This document shows, one piece after another, positions 37,065 to 44,768 of a stretch of 64,000 nt of DNA. The notes under the pieces are model-generated. The model was given only the letters and a program-made list of their open reading frames with translations, was not told the origin of the DNA and searched no databases. How positions within the stretch are numbered: position 1 is the first letter of the stretch; each line of letters begins with the position of its first letter. The DNA is from Natrononativus amylolyticus (GTDB lineage: Archaea; Halobacteriota; Halobacteria; Halobacteriales; Natrialbaceae), in contig NZ_CP101459.1 in assembly GCF_024362525.1 (NCBI RefSeq), positions 186,001 through 250,000 on the forward strand, in the 5' to 3' direction. The position numbers and the translations under genes are program-made.

Positions 37065-37958
37065 ATGATCGAGGTAGGAGTCCTGGGGTTAGACACCAGT
37101 CACCCCGAGAAGTTCGCATCCATCCTGGGTGACTGCGACGACGTCTCCGTAGCCGGCGTCTGGGACGACGGAAAGGTGCGCGACGAGACGTATACGAACG
37201 AGTTCTGTGCCGACCACGGCGCCGATCGCTACGACGACCCGTACGCGATGATCGACGACGTCGACGCGGCGATGATTCTGACCGTCGACTGGTGTTCGCA
37301 CCGAACGCTGTCGGTGCCGTTTCTCGAGGCGGGCGTCCCGACGATGATCGACAAACCGCTGGCCGGATCGATCACCGACATCGACGCGATCGAGGCCGCC
37401 GCGATCCGAAGCGGAACCCCGCTGTACGGCGGCTCGGCCGTCCCGTTTCATCCCGACCTCGCGGCGCTGACGACGATGAACCCGAAAACCGTGTTCTGTT
37501 CGGGCTACGGCGACCCGTTTTACTACGGCGTCCACCTGGTCGACACCGTCCGGTCGCTCCTCGAATCCGACTGGACGCGCATCGAACCCGTCGACGGCGC
37601 CGGCCGCGTCGCCGTCGTTCACTTCGTCGACGGCTCGACGGCGACGCTCCGGTTCGACGGCCCCGAAGAGGAGGGGACGTTCGCCTTCCTTGGCGTCGGC
37701 GACCGGACGAAAACCGTCCACATCGAGAGCACGGTCGACGAACTCGAGCGGATGTACGGCCCGTTCGTCGACGGCTTCCTCGAGGCGGTTCGAGGCGAGC
37801 GAGACGACCGCGAGCGACTGATCGACGGCGCCAGACTCCTCCTCGGGCTGCAGGCGGCGTTCGAGGACGGCGAATCCGTCCCGCTCGACGACGTCGCGGC
37901 CGCGGCGTCGGCGTTCGACAGCACCGCGTTTCTGGCCAACTACGAACCCTACTACTGA
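37065..37958 (+). CDS. Gfo/Idh/MocA-family oxidoreductase (short, divergent)
   Basis: The 297-residue protein begins EVGVLGLDTSHPEKFASIL, a nucleotide-binding start in which GxGxxG is relaxed to GLDTSH. It keeps the dinucleotide-fold strand AAMILTVDWCSHRT, and VPTMIDKPLAGS where DKP replaces the usual EKP. The C-terminal domain is shorter than usual. Several haloarchaeal and bacterial Gfo-like proteins of this type have no assigned substrate. It is one of six family members in the window and sits between the SDR and another Gfo/Idh/MocA gene. Confidence 0.75.
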   Translation: MIEVGVLGLDTSHPEKFASILGDCDDVSVAGVWDDGKVRDETYTNEFCADHGADRYDDPYAMIDDVDAAMILTVDWCSHRTLSVPFLEAGVPTMIDKPLAGSITDIDAIEAAAIRSGTPLYGGSAVPFHPDLAALTTMNPKTVFCSGYGDPFYYGVHLVDTVRSLLESDWTRIEPVDGAGRVAVVHFVDGSTATLRFDGPEEEGTFAFLGVGDRTKTVHIESTVDELERMYGPFVDGFLEAVRGERDDRERLIDGARLLLGLQAAFEDGESVPLDDVAAAASAFDSTAFLANYEPYY

Positions 37959-38010
37959 TCCGAACCGCGAGCGAAAACGACCCGTCGACACCTCGAGTCG
38001 CCGGACGGCC

Positions 38011-39090
38011 TCACTCTCTGTCCTGGCTCTGTGGCTGCGGCGTAAGCTCGCCGCTCTCGACCAGCGCGACCAGCGGGTTGTCGTCGATCTCGAGCGGGAG
38101 GTCGACCCGCCCCCGACGGCGCGAGGACTCGTAGCCGGCGAGGATGATCTCCATCGCCGCGAGGGCCCGTCGCGCGCTCAGCTCCGGTTCGGCGCCCGTC
38201 TCGAGTCCCTCGATGACGTCGTCGATCGCCGCGGGGATGTCCGAGAACGGCTCGCCGGTGTGGATCTCCTCCCACGGCTCGGTCTCGCCGCGCTTACACC
38301 GGAGCTGTGTGTCCCCTGGCGGGTTGAGTTCGACGGCGCCGTCGGTGCCGAGCACCCGGAGGTCGCAGTCGATGAAATCGGCGTCGTCGCCCATCGCCGC
38401 GACGGCGTCGACGCCGCCCTCGTAGCGCCAGCGGACGAACGCCTCGTTGTCGTTGTGGACGCCGTATCGAACGTTCTCGACCCGGTAGTCGATCGCTCCG
38501 AGGACCCACTCGGCCGGCCGGTCCTCGAGGACGGCGTTACAGAGGTCGATGAAGTGCGTCCCCGAGTCGAAGAGGTTCTTCGTGGTGAGTTCGATCCGTT
38601 CGACGTCGCCGACCGCCCCGCCGGCGGCGAGCGAGACGAGACGGCGACTCGGCGCGGACACCCGCCGCTGGTGGTTGAACGTCAGCTGCACCCCCTCGCG
38701 GTCGCACGCCGCCGTCATTCGGCGGCTGTCGGCCATCGTCACGGCCATCGGCTTCTCGCAGTGGATCGCCGACGGCCCCTCCTCGTGTTCCGCGCAGGCG
38801 ACGACGATGTCGGCGTGCGTCGGCACCGGCGTACAGACGCTGACGACGTCGGGACTGGTCGCCTCGAGCATCCGCTCGTACTCGGTGAACACGCTCCCGT
38901 CGTCGATCCCGTTTCGCTCGGCGAAGGCGCGCGCGTTCTCCGCGACGATGTCGGCGCAGGCGGTCAGTCGACACGCCGGCTGTCGGTCGTATCCCTCCGC
39001 GTGGCGGTAGGCCATCGCGGCGCTCTGGCCCCAGACGGGAGTCTCCGGTTCCGGCCCCGTTCCGATGAATGCGACTTGGTACTCGCTCAC
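38011..39090 (-). CDS. Gfo/Idh/MocA-family oxidoreductase, paralog of the 51-kb gene
   Basis: The 359-residue protein opens EYQVAFIGTGPEPET, then VVSVCTPVPTHADI and AIHCEKPMAVTMADSRRM with the EKP catalytic Lys. It ends with RRRGRVDLPLEIDDNPL and LVESGEL, a tail almost shared with the gene at 51023-52081. I start it at GTG 39090, which aligns with the ATG of that paralog and lies 24-33 nt after a TATA box. It should oxidise or reduce a sugar-type substrate with NAD(P). It is divergent from the D-aminoacylase-like operon. Confidence 0.85.
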   Translation of the reverse strand: MSEYQVAFIGTGPEPETPVWGQSAAMAYRHAEGYDRQPACRLTACADIVAENARAFAERNGIDDGSVFTEYERMLEATSPDVVSVCTPVPTHADIVVACAEHEEGPSAIHCEKPMAVTMADSRRMTAACDREGVQLTFNHQRRVSAPSRRLVSLAAGGAVGDVERIELTTKNLFDSGTHFIDLCNAVLEDRPAEWVLGAIDYRVENVRYGVHNDNEAFVRWRYEGGVDAVAAMGDDADFIDCDLRVLGTDGAVELNPPGDTQLRCKRGETEPWEEIHTGEPFSDIPAAIDDVIEGLETGAEPELSARRALAAMEIILAGYESSRRRGRVDLPLEIDDNPLVALVESGELTPQPQSQDRE

Positions 39091-39113
39091 AGTGGCCCCA
39101 CTGTCGGAGACCG

Positions 39114-39123
39114 GCAAATAAGT
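39114..39123 (-). promoter_or_regulatory. TATA box deciding the GTG start of the Gfo/Idh/MocA gene
   Basis: On the minus strand ACTTATTTGC lies 24-33 nt before GTG 39090. It overlaps the in-frame start at 39117, which therefore should not be used. Confidence 0.55.
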
Positions 39124-39192
39124 TCCGCCGCCCTCATCGTAGTCAGCGCGGGTTGTCGCCGTAGACGCCCGCGATCGGTTCCTCGAGCGGTG

Positions 39193-39200
39193 GATTTAGG
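39193..39200 (+). promoter_or_regulatory. TATA-like box for the deacylase/FAH/SelA-like operon
   Basis: GATTTAGG lies 25-32 nt before the ATG at 39225. Confidence 0.45.
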
Positions 39201-39224
39201 ACGCCGGCGGCGAACTGGTGAGCT

Positions 39225-40823
39225 ATGACTCTCGAGTTACTCGTCGAGAACGCCCGGATCGTCGACGGAACCGGCGCACCCTGGTTCCGCGGAGCCGTCG
39301 GCATCACCGACGGCGAGATCAGCCACGTGAGCAGGGCGACGGACCACGGCCTCGACGCCGAGACGCGAATCGACGCCGACGGCAGCGTCGTGGCGCCGGG
39401 CTTCATCGACGCCCACTCACACTCGGACCTCGAGCTGTTTTCCGACCCCGCGCTCGCGCCGAAGACCCGCCAGGGGATCACCACCGAGATCCTCGGCCAG
39501 GACGGCTTCTCGATGGCGCCGCTGTACCGCGAGGACGGCGTCGAACCCTACCAGGAGTACCTGAGCGGACTCGCCGGTCGCCTCGAGCGCGAGTGGAGCT
39601 GGAACTCGATGTCCGACTACCTGGACGCGATCGACGACGCCGGCATCGCGCCCAACGTCGCGACGCTCGTGGGCCACGGCACCGCCCGCTACGAGGTGCT
39701 CGGCATGGAGGACGTCGAACCCGACGACGACGAACTCGAGGCGATGGCCGACCTGATCGCGGAGGGGCTCGCAGACGGCGCGATCGGCTTCTCGACCGGG
39801 CTGGTGTACACGCCGCAGGTGTACTCAGAGACCGCGGAGGTCTCCCGACTCGCGGCCGAACTCGCACCCTACGGCCGGCCGTTCGTCGCGCACATCCGCA
39901 GCGAGGGTCGCTGGATCTGGGAGGCGCTCGACGAGTTCTTCGACATCGGCGCCGACCACGAGATCCCGCTGCACATCTCGCACTTCAAGCTTACCGGCGC
40001 CGCTCAGCACGGGAAGACCGACCGCCTGCTCGCGCTGGTCGAAACCGCCCGCGAGCGCGGCATCGACGTGACCGCGGACCAGTACCCCTACACCGCCGGC
40101 AGCAGCATGCTGACCGCGCTGTTGCCGCCGTGGGCGCAGTCGGCCGACGCCGGGGAGATGCGGGAGACGCTCGCCGATCCCGCCCGGCGCGAGGAGATCC
40201 GCCGCGACATCGAGGAGTGGCGGATCGACGGCTGGCAGAACGTCGCCGGCAAGACCGGCTGGGACCGCATCCACGCGACGAACCTCACCTCCGAGGAGTT
40301 CCGGGACGAGGGCGGCGACGCGATCGCGGCGATCGCCGCCGAGCGCGGAATCGAACCGGTCGACGCCCTCTGTGAGGTGTTGCTCGCCGAGGACCTCGAG
40401 GCGTCGATGATCGCCCACGGGCTGGTTGAATCGGACGTCCGGGCGATCCTGCGCTCCGACCGCGTTGCGGTGGGCTCCGACGGCCTGTTCGGCGCCCGAC
40501 CGCACCCCCGCGTCTACGGCACCTTCCCCCGGGTGCTCGGCCGCTACGTCCGCGAGGAGGACGTGCTCTCGCTCGAGGAGGCGGTCCGGAAGATGACCTC
40601 GCTGCCGGCGCGCGCGATGGGGCTCGACTCGAAGGGAGTGCTCCGGCCCGGTCTCGACGCGGACCTGGTCGTCTTCGATCCGGCGGTCGTCGCCGACAGG
40701 GCGACGTTCGACGACCCCGAGCGCCACCCGATCGGCGTCGAACACGTGATCGTCGACGGCACGCCGATCGTCTCGGACGGCGAGGACACCGGCGCCAGGC
40801 CGGGTCGCGCGATCCGCGCCTGA
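39225..40823 (+). CDS. D-aminoacylase-family amidohydrolase (N-acyl deacylase)
   Basis: The 532-residue protein is an amidohydrolase of the N-acyl-D-amino-acid deacylase group. The metal motif is GFIDAHSHSD (His64, His66). Later come LVGHGTARYEVLGM, GAIGFSTGLVYTP, IPLHISHFKLTG and SDGLFGARPHPR, all typical of the group. The position where D-aminoacylases have the metal-bridging Cys (GNCG) reads GQDG. A possible role is removing N-acetyl from a 2-amino sugar acid such as N-acetylglucosaminate, because a FAH-family gene and a SelA/DgaE-like gene follow in the same direction. True D-amino-acid substrates remain possible. Confidence 0.8.
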   Translation: MTLELLVENARIVDGTGAPWFRGAVGITDGEISHVSRATDHGLDAETRIDADGSVVAPGFIDAHSHSDLELFSDPALAPKTRQGITTEILGQDGFSMAPLYREDGVEPYQEYLSGLAGRLEREWSWNSMSDYLDAIDDAGIAPNVATLVGHGTARYEVLGMEDVEPDDDELEAMADLIAEGLADGAIGFSTGLVYTPQVYSETAEVSRLAAELAPYGRPFVAHIRSEGRWIWEALDEFFDIGADHEIPLHISHFKLTGAAQHGKTDRLLALVETARERGIDVTADQYPYTAGSSMLTALLPPWAQSADAGEMRETLADPARREEIRRDIEEWRIDGWQNVAGKTGWDRIHATNLTSEEFRDEGGDAIAAIAAERGIEPVDALCEVLLAEDLEASMIAHGLVESDVRAILRSDRVAVGSDGLFGARPHPRVYGTFPRVLGRYVREEDVLSLEEAVRKMTSLPARAMGLDSKGVLRPGLDADLVVFDPAVVADRATFDDPERHPIGVEHVIVDGTPIVSDGEDTGARPGRAIRA

Positions 40824-40889
40824 ACCGTCCGCCGGCCCGACCGTCGTGACCGAAAGAACGTTAGTGCGTGGGGACAACCCTCGAGCACA

Positions 40890-41624
40890 ATGCGAACGGT
40901 ACGATTCGAAGACGAGACCGGCTACGCTCGCCGCGGCGAGTGGACCGACGACGGCATCGTCGCGAACGGTAACACGTACGATCCAGCTGAAGCGAACGTC
41001 CTGGCGCCCTCGGAACCGACGAAGATCATCTGTCAGGCCGGCGGCTACATGGACCACCGCGAGGAGTCGGGCTTCGACGACCGCCCCGACCGCCCCGAAC
41101 TGTTTTTGAAGACGCCCAACTGCGTCGTCGCCCACGGCGACGCGATCGAACTGCCGCCGGGCCGCGAGAGCGTCGAGTTCGAAGCCGAGTTCGGCATCGT
41201 CATTTCCGAGCAGTGTCGCGCAGTGTCGGAGGACGAGGCGATGGAGTACGTCGAGGGCTTCACCTGTGTGAACGACATCTCGAACCGCGACGACCAGGAG
41301 CAGGAACGAAACTGGGTCCGCGGGAAGGCCTTCGACGCCTCCTGTCCGATCGGGCCCGTCGTCGCCACCCCCGACGAGGTGCCGGACGATGCAACACTCA
41401 CTCTGCGGCTCAACGGCGAGACGAAACAGGAGACCACCCGCGAGCACATGATCTTCTCGGTGCCCGAACTGGTGGCGGACGTCAGCGAACTCATCACGCT
41501 CGAGCCCGGGGACGTGATCGCCACCGGCACGCCGTTCGGCCCGGACGAACTCGCCCCCGGCGACACCGTCGAAGTCGAGTTCGACGGCGTCGGCACCCTC
41601 GAGAACCACGTGATCGCACGATGA
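40890..41624 (+). CDS. FAH-family hydrolase/dehydratase
   Basis: The 244-residue protein has the fumarylacetoacetate-hydrolase fold: LKTPNCVVAHGD, VEFEAEFGIVISEQ with metal-binding Glu residues, FTCVNDISNRDDQEQ, KAFDASCPIGPVV, and GDVIATGTPFG. FAH members include the haloarchaeal 2-keto-3-deoxypentonate dehydratase of the xylose/arabinose route as well as C-C hydrolases and isomerases. A 2-keto-3-deoxy sugar acid is a reasonable substrate, by context. Its stop overlaps the next start (ATGA at 41621-41624), suggesting translational coupling with the SelA/DgaE-like enzyme. Confidence 0.85.
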   Translation: MRTVRFEDETGYARRGEWTDDGIVANGNTYDPAEANVLAPSEPTKIICQAGGYMDHREESGFDDRPDRPELFLKTPNCVVAHGDAIELPPGRESVEFEAEFGIVISEQCRAVSEDEAMEYVEGFTCVNDISNRDDQEQERNWVRGKAFDASCPIGPVVATPDEVPDDATLTLRLNGETKQETTREHMIFSVPELVADVSELITLEPGDVIATGTPFGPDELAPGDTVEVEFDGVGTLENHVIAR

Positions 41625-42859
41625 CGGGCGAACGAGACGTCGCGACGGGCGGCCGCGACACCATCTACGACGAACTCGGCGTCCCGTCCGTGGTGAACGC
41701 CACCGGAACCAAAACGCGGATCGGCGGCACGCTGATCAGGGAGGAGGCCCTCGAGGCGATGAACCGCGCGGCCGAGGCTTTCGTCCGCATCTCCGATCTG
41801 CAGGCGGCCGCCTCGGAGCGGATCGCGGAGGCGACCGGCGCCGAGGCGGGCTACGTCACGAACGGCGCGAGTTCGGCGCTCACGCTGGCGGCGGCGGCCT
41901 GCATCGCAGGCGACGACCTCGGCGCGATGGCGCGACTGCCCGACACGGAGGGCGTACCGGACGAGATCATCGTTCCGCGGACCCACCGCAACGGCTACGA
42001 TCACGCGCTCCGGGTCGCGGGCGCCGAACTCGTCGACGTCGGCGGGAACGACTACCACCTCGGAACCGGCTCGGAGAACACCGAACTCTGGGAGATCGAG
42101 GACGCCATCTCAGAGGAGACGGCCGCGGTCGCCTACATGGAGAAGCCGTTCACGCAGCCGCCGCTCCCCGACGTCTGCGAGGTCGCCCACGCCCACGACG
42201 TGCCGGTGATCGTCGACGCCGCCGCGGAACTGCCGCCGACGCGGAACCTCTCGAAATACTCCGAGCAGGGCGCCGACCTGGTCGCGTTCAGCGGCGGGAA
42301 GGCGATCCGCGGCCCGCAGTCCTCGGGGATTCTCGCCGGACGAGCGGACCTGATCACGTCGGTCGCCCGCCAGCACCTCGACATGCACGCCGCGGAGGCG
42401 GCCTACGAGCCGCCGGAGGACCTCGTCGCGGCCGACGAACTCCCCGGCGTCCCACGCCAGGGGATCGGCCGCTCGATGAAAGTCGGCAAGGAGGAACTCG
42501 CGGGGCTTGTCGCCGCCCTCGAGGCGTTCATCGCGGAGGACGACGACGCCGTGCTCGCCGAGTGGCACGACCGCGCAGCGCGGATCGCCGGGGCCCTCGA
42601 GTCCGTCGACGGCCTCGAGACGGAACTCGCGAACGCGGGCAAAACCGAGGCGGTCACGTCGGTTACCGTCACGGTCACGGACTCGGCGCCCGTAAGCGCG
42701 ACCGACATCGTCCACGGGCTTCGCCAGGAGAACCCGCGGGTGTTCGTCGGCGCCGACGACCTGCACCTGTCGCAGTTTACGATCAACCCGCGGTGTCTGC
42801 CCGACGAGGAAGTCGACTACGTCGTCGAGCGAATCGCCGCCAACGCCGAGTCGGTCTGA
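41621..42859 (+). CDS. SelA/DgaE-like PLP-dependent enzyme (candidate amino-sugar-acid ammonia-lyase)
   Basis: The 412-residue protein matches the SelA-like PLP group that includes D-glucosaminate-6-phosphate ammonia-lyase DgaE. It begins YDELGVPSVVNATGTKTRIGG, then has EAGYVTNGASSALTLA and VIVDAAAELPP with the cofactor Asp. The Schiff-base Lys is in FSGGKAIRGPQSSG. Halobacteria generally lack selenocysteine synthesis by SelA, so a catabolic lyase is more likely. With the upstream deacylase it could turn a 2-amino-2-deoxy-aldonate into a 2-keto-3-deoxy acid. The start ATG overlaps the FAH stop by 4 nt. Phosphorylated versus free substrate cannot be told from the sequence. Confidence 0.8.
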   Translation: MTGERDVATGGRDTIYDELGVPSVVNATGTKTRIGGTLIREEALEAMNRAAEAFVRISDLQAAASERIAEATGAEAGYVTNGASSALTLAAAACIAGDDLGAMARLPDTEGVPDEIIVPRTHRNGYDHALRVAGAELVDVGGNDYHLGTGSENTELWEIEDAISEETAAVAYMEKPFTQPPLPDVCEVAHAHDVPVIVDAAAELPPTRNLSKYSEQGADLVAFSGGKAIRGPQSSGILAGRADLITSVARQHLDMHAAEAAYEPPEDLVAADELPGVPRQGIGRSMKVGKEELAGLVAALEAFIAEDDDAVLAEWHDRAARIAGALESVDGLETELANAGKTEAVTSVTVTVTDSAPVSATDIVHGLRQENPRVFVGADDLHLSQFTINPRCLPDEEVDYVVERIAANAESV

Positions 42860-42873
42860 GCCGTCCGTCGGCG

Positions 42874-43577
42874 CTACTCGGCCGTACTCCGCTCGCAGTC
42901 GGCGGCGCGAGCCGCCGCGTACGCGAGGAAGTTGTCGAACACCACCTTGGCGTCCGCGGCGGTCGCGACGGTCTCGTCCGTGATTCCCTCGAGAACGCGC
43001 TCGATCCGCTCGTCCGGGAGGTCCTTCCCCCGCGCGACCCGGATCGCCGTCTCCCGGTCGTACTCGGGGTGAAACTGCACCCCGAAGACGGCTCCTTGCG
43101 GAACGCCTGGATCGAGTAATCGTTTTCCGCCAGCAACTCGGCGCCGGGCGGGAGCGCGACGACCTCGTCGGAGTGGGTAGCGAAGACGAGGAATCGGTCG
43201 GGAAGCTCCGCCAGGAGGTCCGAGTCGCGGGTGCGTTCCATCTCGCGGTAGCCGAGTTCGTACTCACCCATGTCCCGCACCTCGCCGCCGAGGACCTGGG
43301 CGAGCAGCTGGTGGCCGAAGCAGACGCCGAGGACCGGTAGGTCGCGCTCGATCGCGGTCTCGAGCCACGCAGACAGCGGCGGAATCCACTCCTCGTCGCC
43401 GTAGGCGGCCGCGGCCGAGCCGCTCACGATCGCGGCGTGCCAGTCGTACCGTTCCGGAAGCTCGCCCCGGGTGGCGTCGAACGGGGTGACGTCGGCGTTC
43501 ACGTCGCGGTCGAAGTTCCGACGGGTCGCCTCGTCGTTGAAGGAAGCGTTCAGCAGTGCCACGCGTAGCGGGTTCAT
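42874..43577 (-). pseudogene. Class I glutamine amidotransferase, frameshifted
   Basis: From ATG 43577 the first frame gives a GATase with GVCFGHQLLAQVLGG (catalytic Cys) and TRDSDLLAELPDRFLVFATHSDE, up to YSIQAFRK. From about 43095 the gene continues in another frame with GAVFGVQFHPEYD, which holds the catalytic His and Glu, to a stop at 42874. Adding one G at about 43094-43097 (minus strand CGCAAGGAGCC to CGCAAGGGAGCC) would restore a typical protein of about 234 residues. Without it the catalytic triad is broken. It may be a real pseudogene or a sequencing error. The convergent SelA-like gene ends 14 nt away. Confidence 0.8.
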
Positions 43578-43687
43578 CTCGATGCGACTAACGTCACGTC
43601 GAAACGTAATGAACGTTCGCCTCGAGACCCGTTCTCGAAACCGATTGTTCGACGCCAAACCGCGGGTTTCCGTCCCGAAAACGAAGC

Positions 43688-44689
43688 CTACAGCTCCTCG
43701 ATCGCGACCGCCCGCCCCCGCTCGCTCGACTCGTAGATCGCCGCGAGAACCCGCTGGACGGCCAGCGCCTCCTCGACGGTGCCACTCGGCGCTCGCGTCC
43801 CGGCGACCATCTCGAGAAACGCCTCGGCCTCCCGGTCGTAGATGTCGACGTCGTCGACGGACACCGTCTCGGGGTCGGCGTCCGGGTCGGCGTCGACGAG
43901 CGTCAGCTCGGAGTCGGTGACGCCGAACCGCGCGCCGGCTTCGGTGCCGCGGAGAACGCAGGTTCTCGAGGGCTCTGCGGTGCCGTGCCAGGCGGTCTCG
44001 ACGGAGATCGTCTGCCCGTCGGAACACCGGAGGAACGCGCTCGCGGAGTCGTCGACCGCGTACTCGCCGAACTCCGAGCGGACCTGCCCGCTGACTTCGA
44101 CGACCGCCGGGTACTCGAGCAGGTGGAGCGCGAGGTCGATCACGTGGACGCCGAGGTCCATCAGGACGCCGCCGCCGGCGAGTTCCTCGTCGACGAACCA
44201 GCCGCCGTTTCTCGGGACCCCGCCCCGCCGCAGGTAGTCGACGTGGACGTGCGAGAGCGAGCCGAACCGGCCGTCGTCGCGCAGCGAGACGACCCGTTCG
44301 GTGGGGGCCGCAAAGCGCATCGTGAACCCGACCGCACAGAACCCGTCCGATCGGCGCGCGGCCGCCGCGATCCGTTCGGCGCTCTCGAGGGAGTGTGCCA
44401 TCGGCTTCTCGAGCAACACGTCGACGCCCGCCTCGAGCGCGTCGACCGCGATCTCCTCGTGAAAGCGGTTGGGAACGCCGACGATCACCGCGTCGACGCC
44501 TGCCTCGAGCAACGCGTCGTGGTCGGCGCAGGTCGTGGCGTCGAACTCCGCTGCGAACGCCTCACGGGCAGCCGCGTCGAGGTCCGCCCCGAGGAGATCA
44601 CAGTCGAGTCGGGCGAGCCGCGTCGCGTGGATTCGTCCGATCGTTCCCAGGCCGACGATACCGATTCGCGTGGTCGTATCCGTGCTCAT
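43688..44689 (-). CDS. Gfo/Idh/MocA-family oxidoreductase
   Basis: The 333-residue protein has the classic GIVGLGTIGRIHATRL dinucleotide motif, AVIVGVPNRFHEE, DVLLEKPMAHSLESAERI with the EKP Lys, and GGVLMDLGVHVIDLALHLL in the substrate domain. This looks like a well-conserved sugar dehydrogenase of the glucose-6-phosphate 3-dehydrogenase/inositol dehydrogenase sort, with unknown substrate. I chose ATG 44689, just before the dinucleotide motif. A minus-strand TATA-like GCTTTTTGTC at 44713-44722 supports it. The frameshifted GATase follows 110 bp downstream. Confidence 0.85.
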   Translation of the reverse strand: MSTDTTTRIGIVGLGTIGRIHATRLARLDCDLLGADLDAAAREAFAAEFDATTCADHDALLEAGVDAVIVGVPNRFHEEIAVDALEAGVDVLLEKPMAHSLESAERIAAAARRSDGFCAVGFTMRFAAPTERVVSLRDDGRFGSLSHVHVDYLRRGGVPRNGGWFVDEELAGGGVLMDLGVHVIDLALHLLEYPAVVEVSGQVRSEFGEYAVDDSASAFLRCSDGQTISVETAWHGTAEPSRTCVLRGTEAGARFGVTDSELTLVDADPDADPETVSVDDVDIYDREAEAFLEMVAGTRAPSGTVEEALAVQRVLAAIYESSERGRAVAIEEL

Positions 44690-44768
44690 TGGGTGGCGGT
44701 CACACGGGCGGGACAAAAAGCTGAGCCATCCGGCGGTCCGTGGGAGTCCCGTTCGAGTTGGGACGCGG

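Noticed and set aside
41621-42859. True selenium transferase (SelA) for selenocysteine synthesis
   Set aside because: Archaea use a different route to selenocysteyl-tRNA, and the gene is coupled to a FAH-family catabolic gene.
42874-43080. Treating the second frame of the amidotransferase as a separate small gene
   Set aside because: It encodes only the C-terminal His-Glu part of one domain and lines up exactly with the end of the upstream frame, so it is the same gene after a frameshift.
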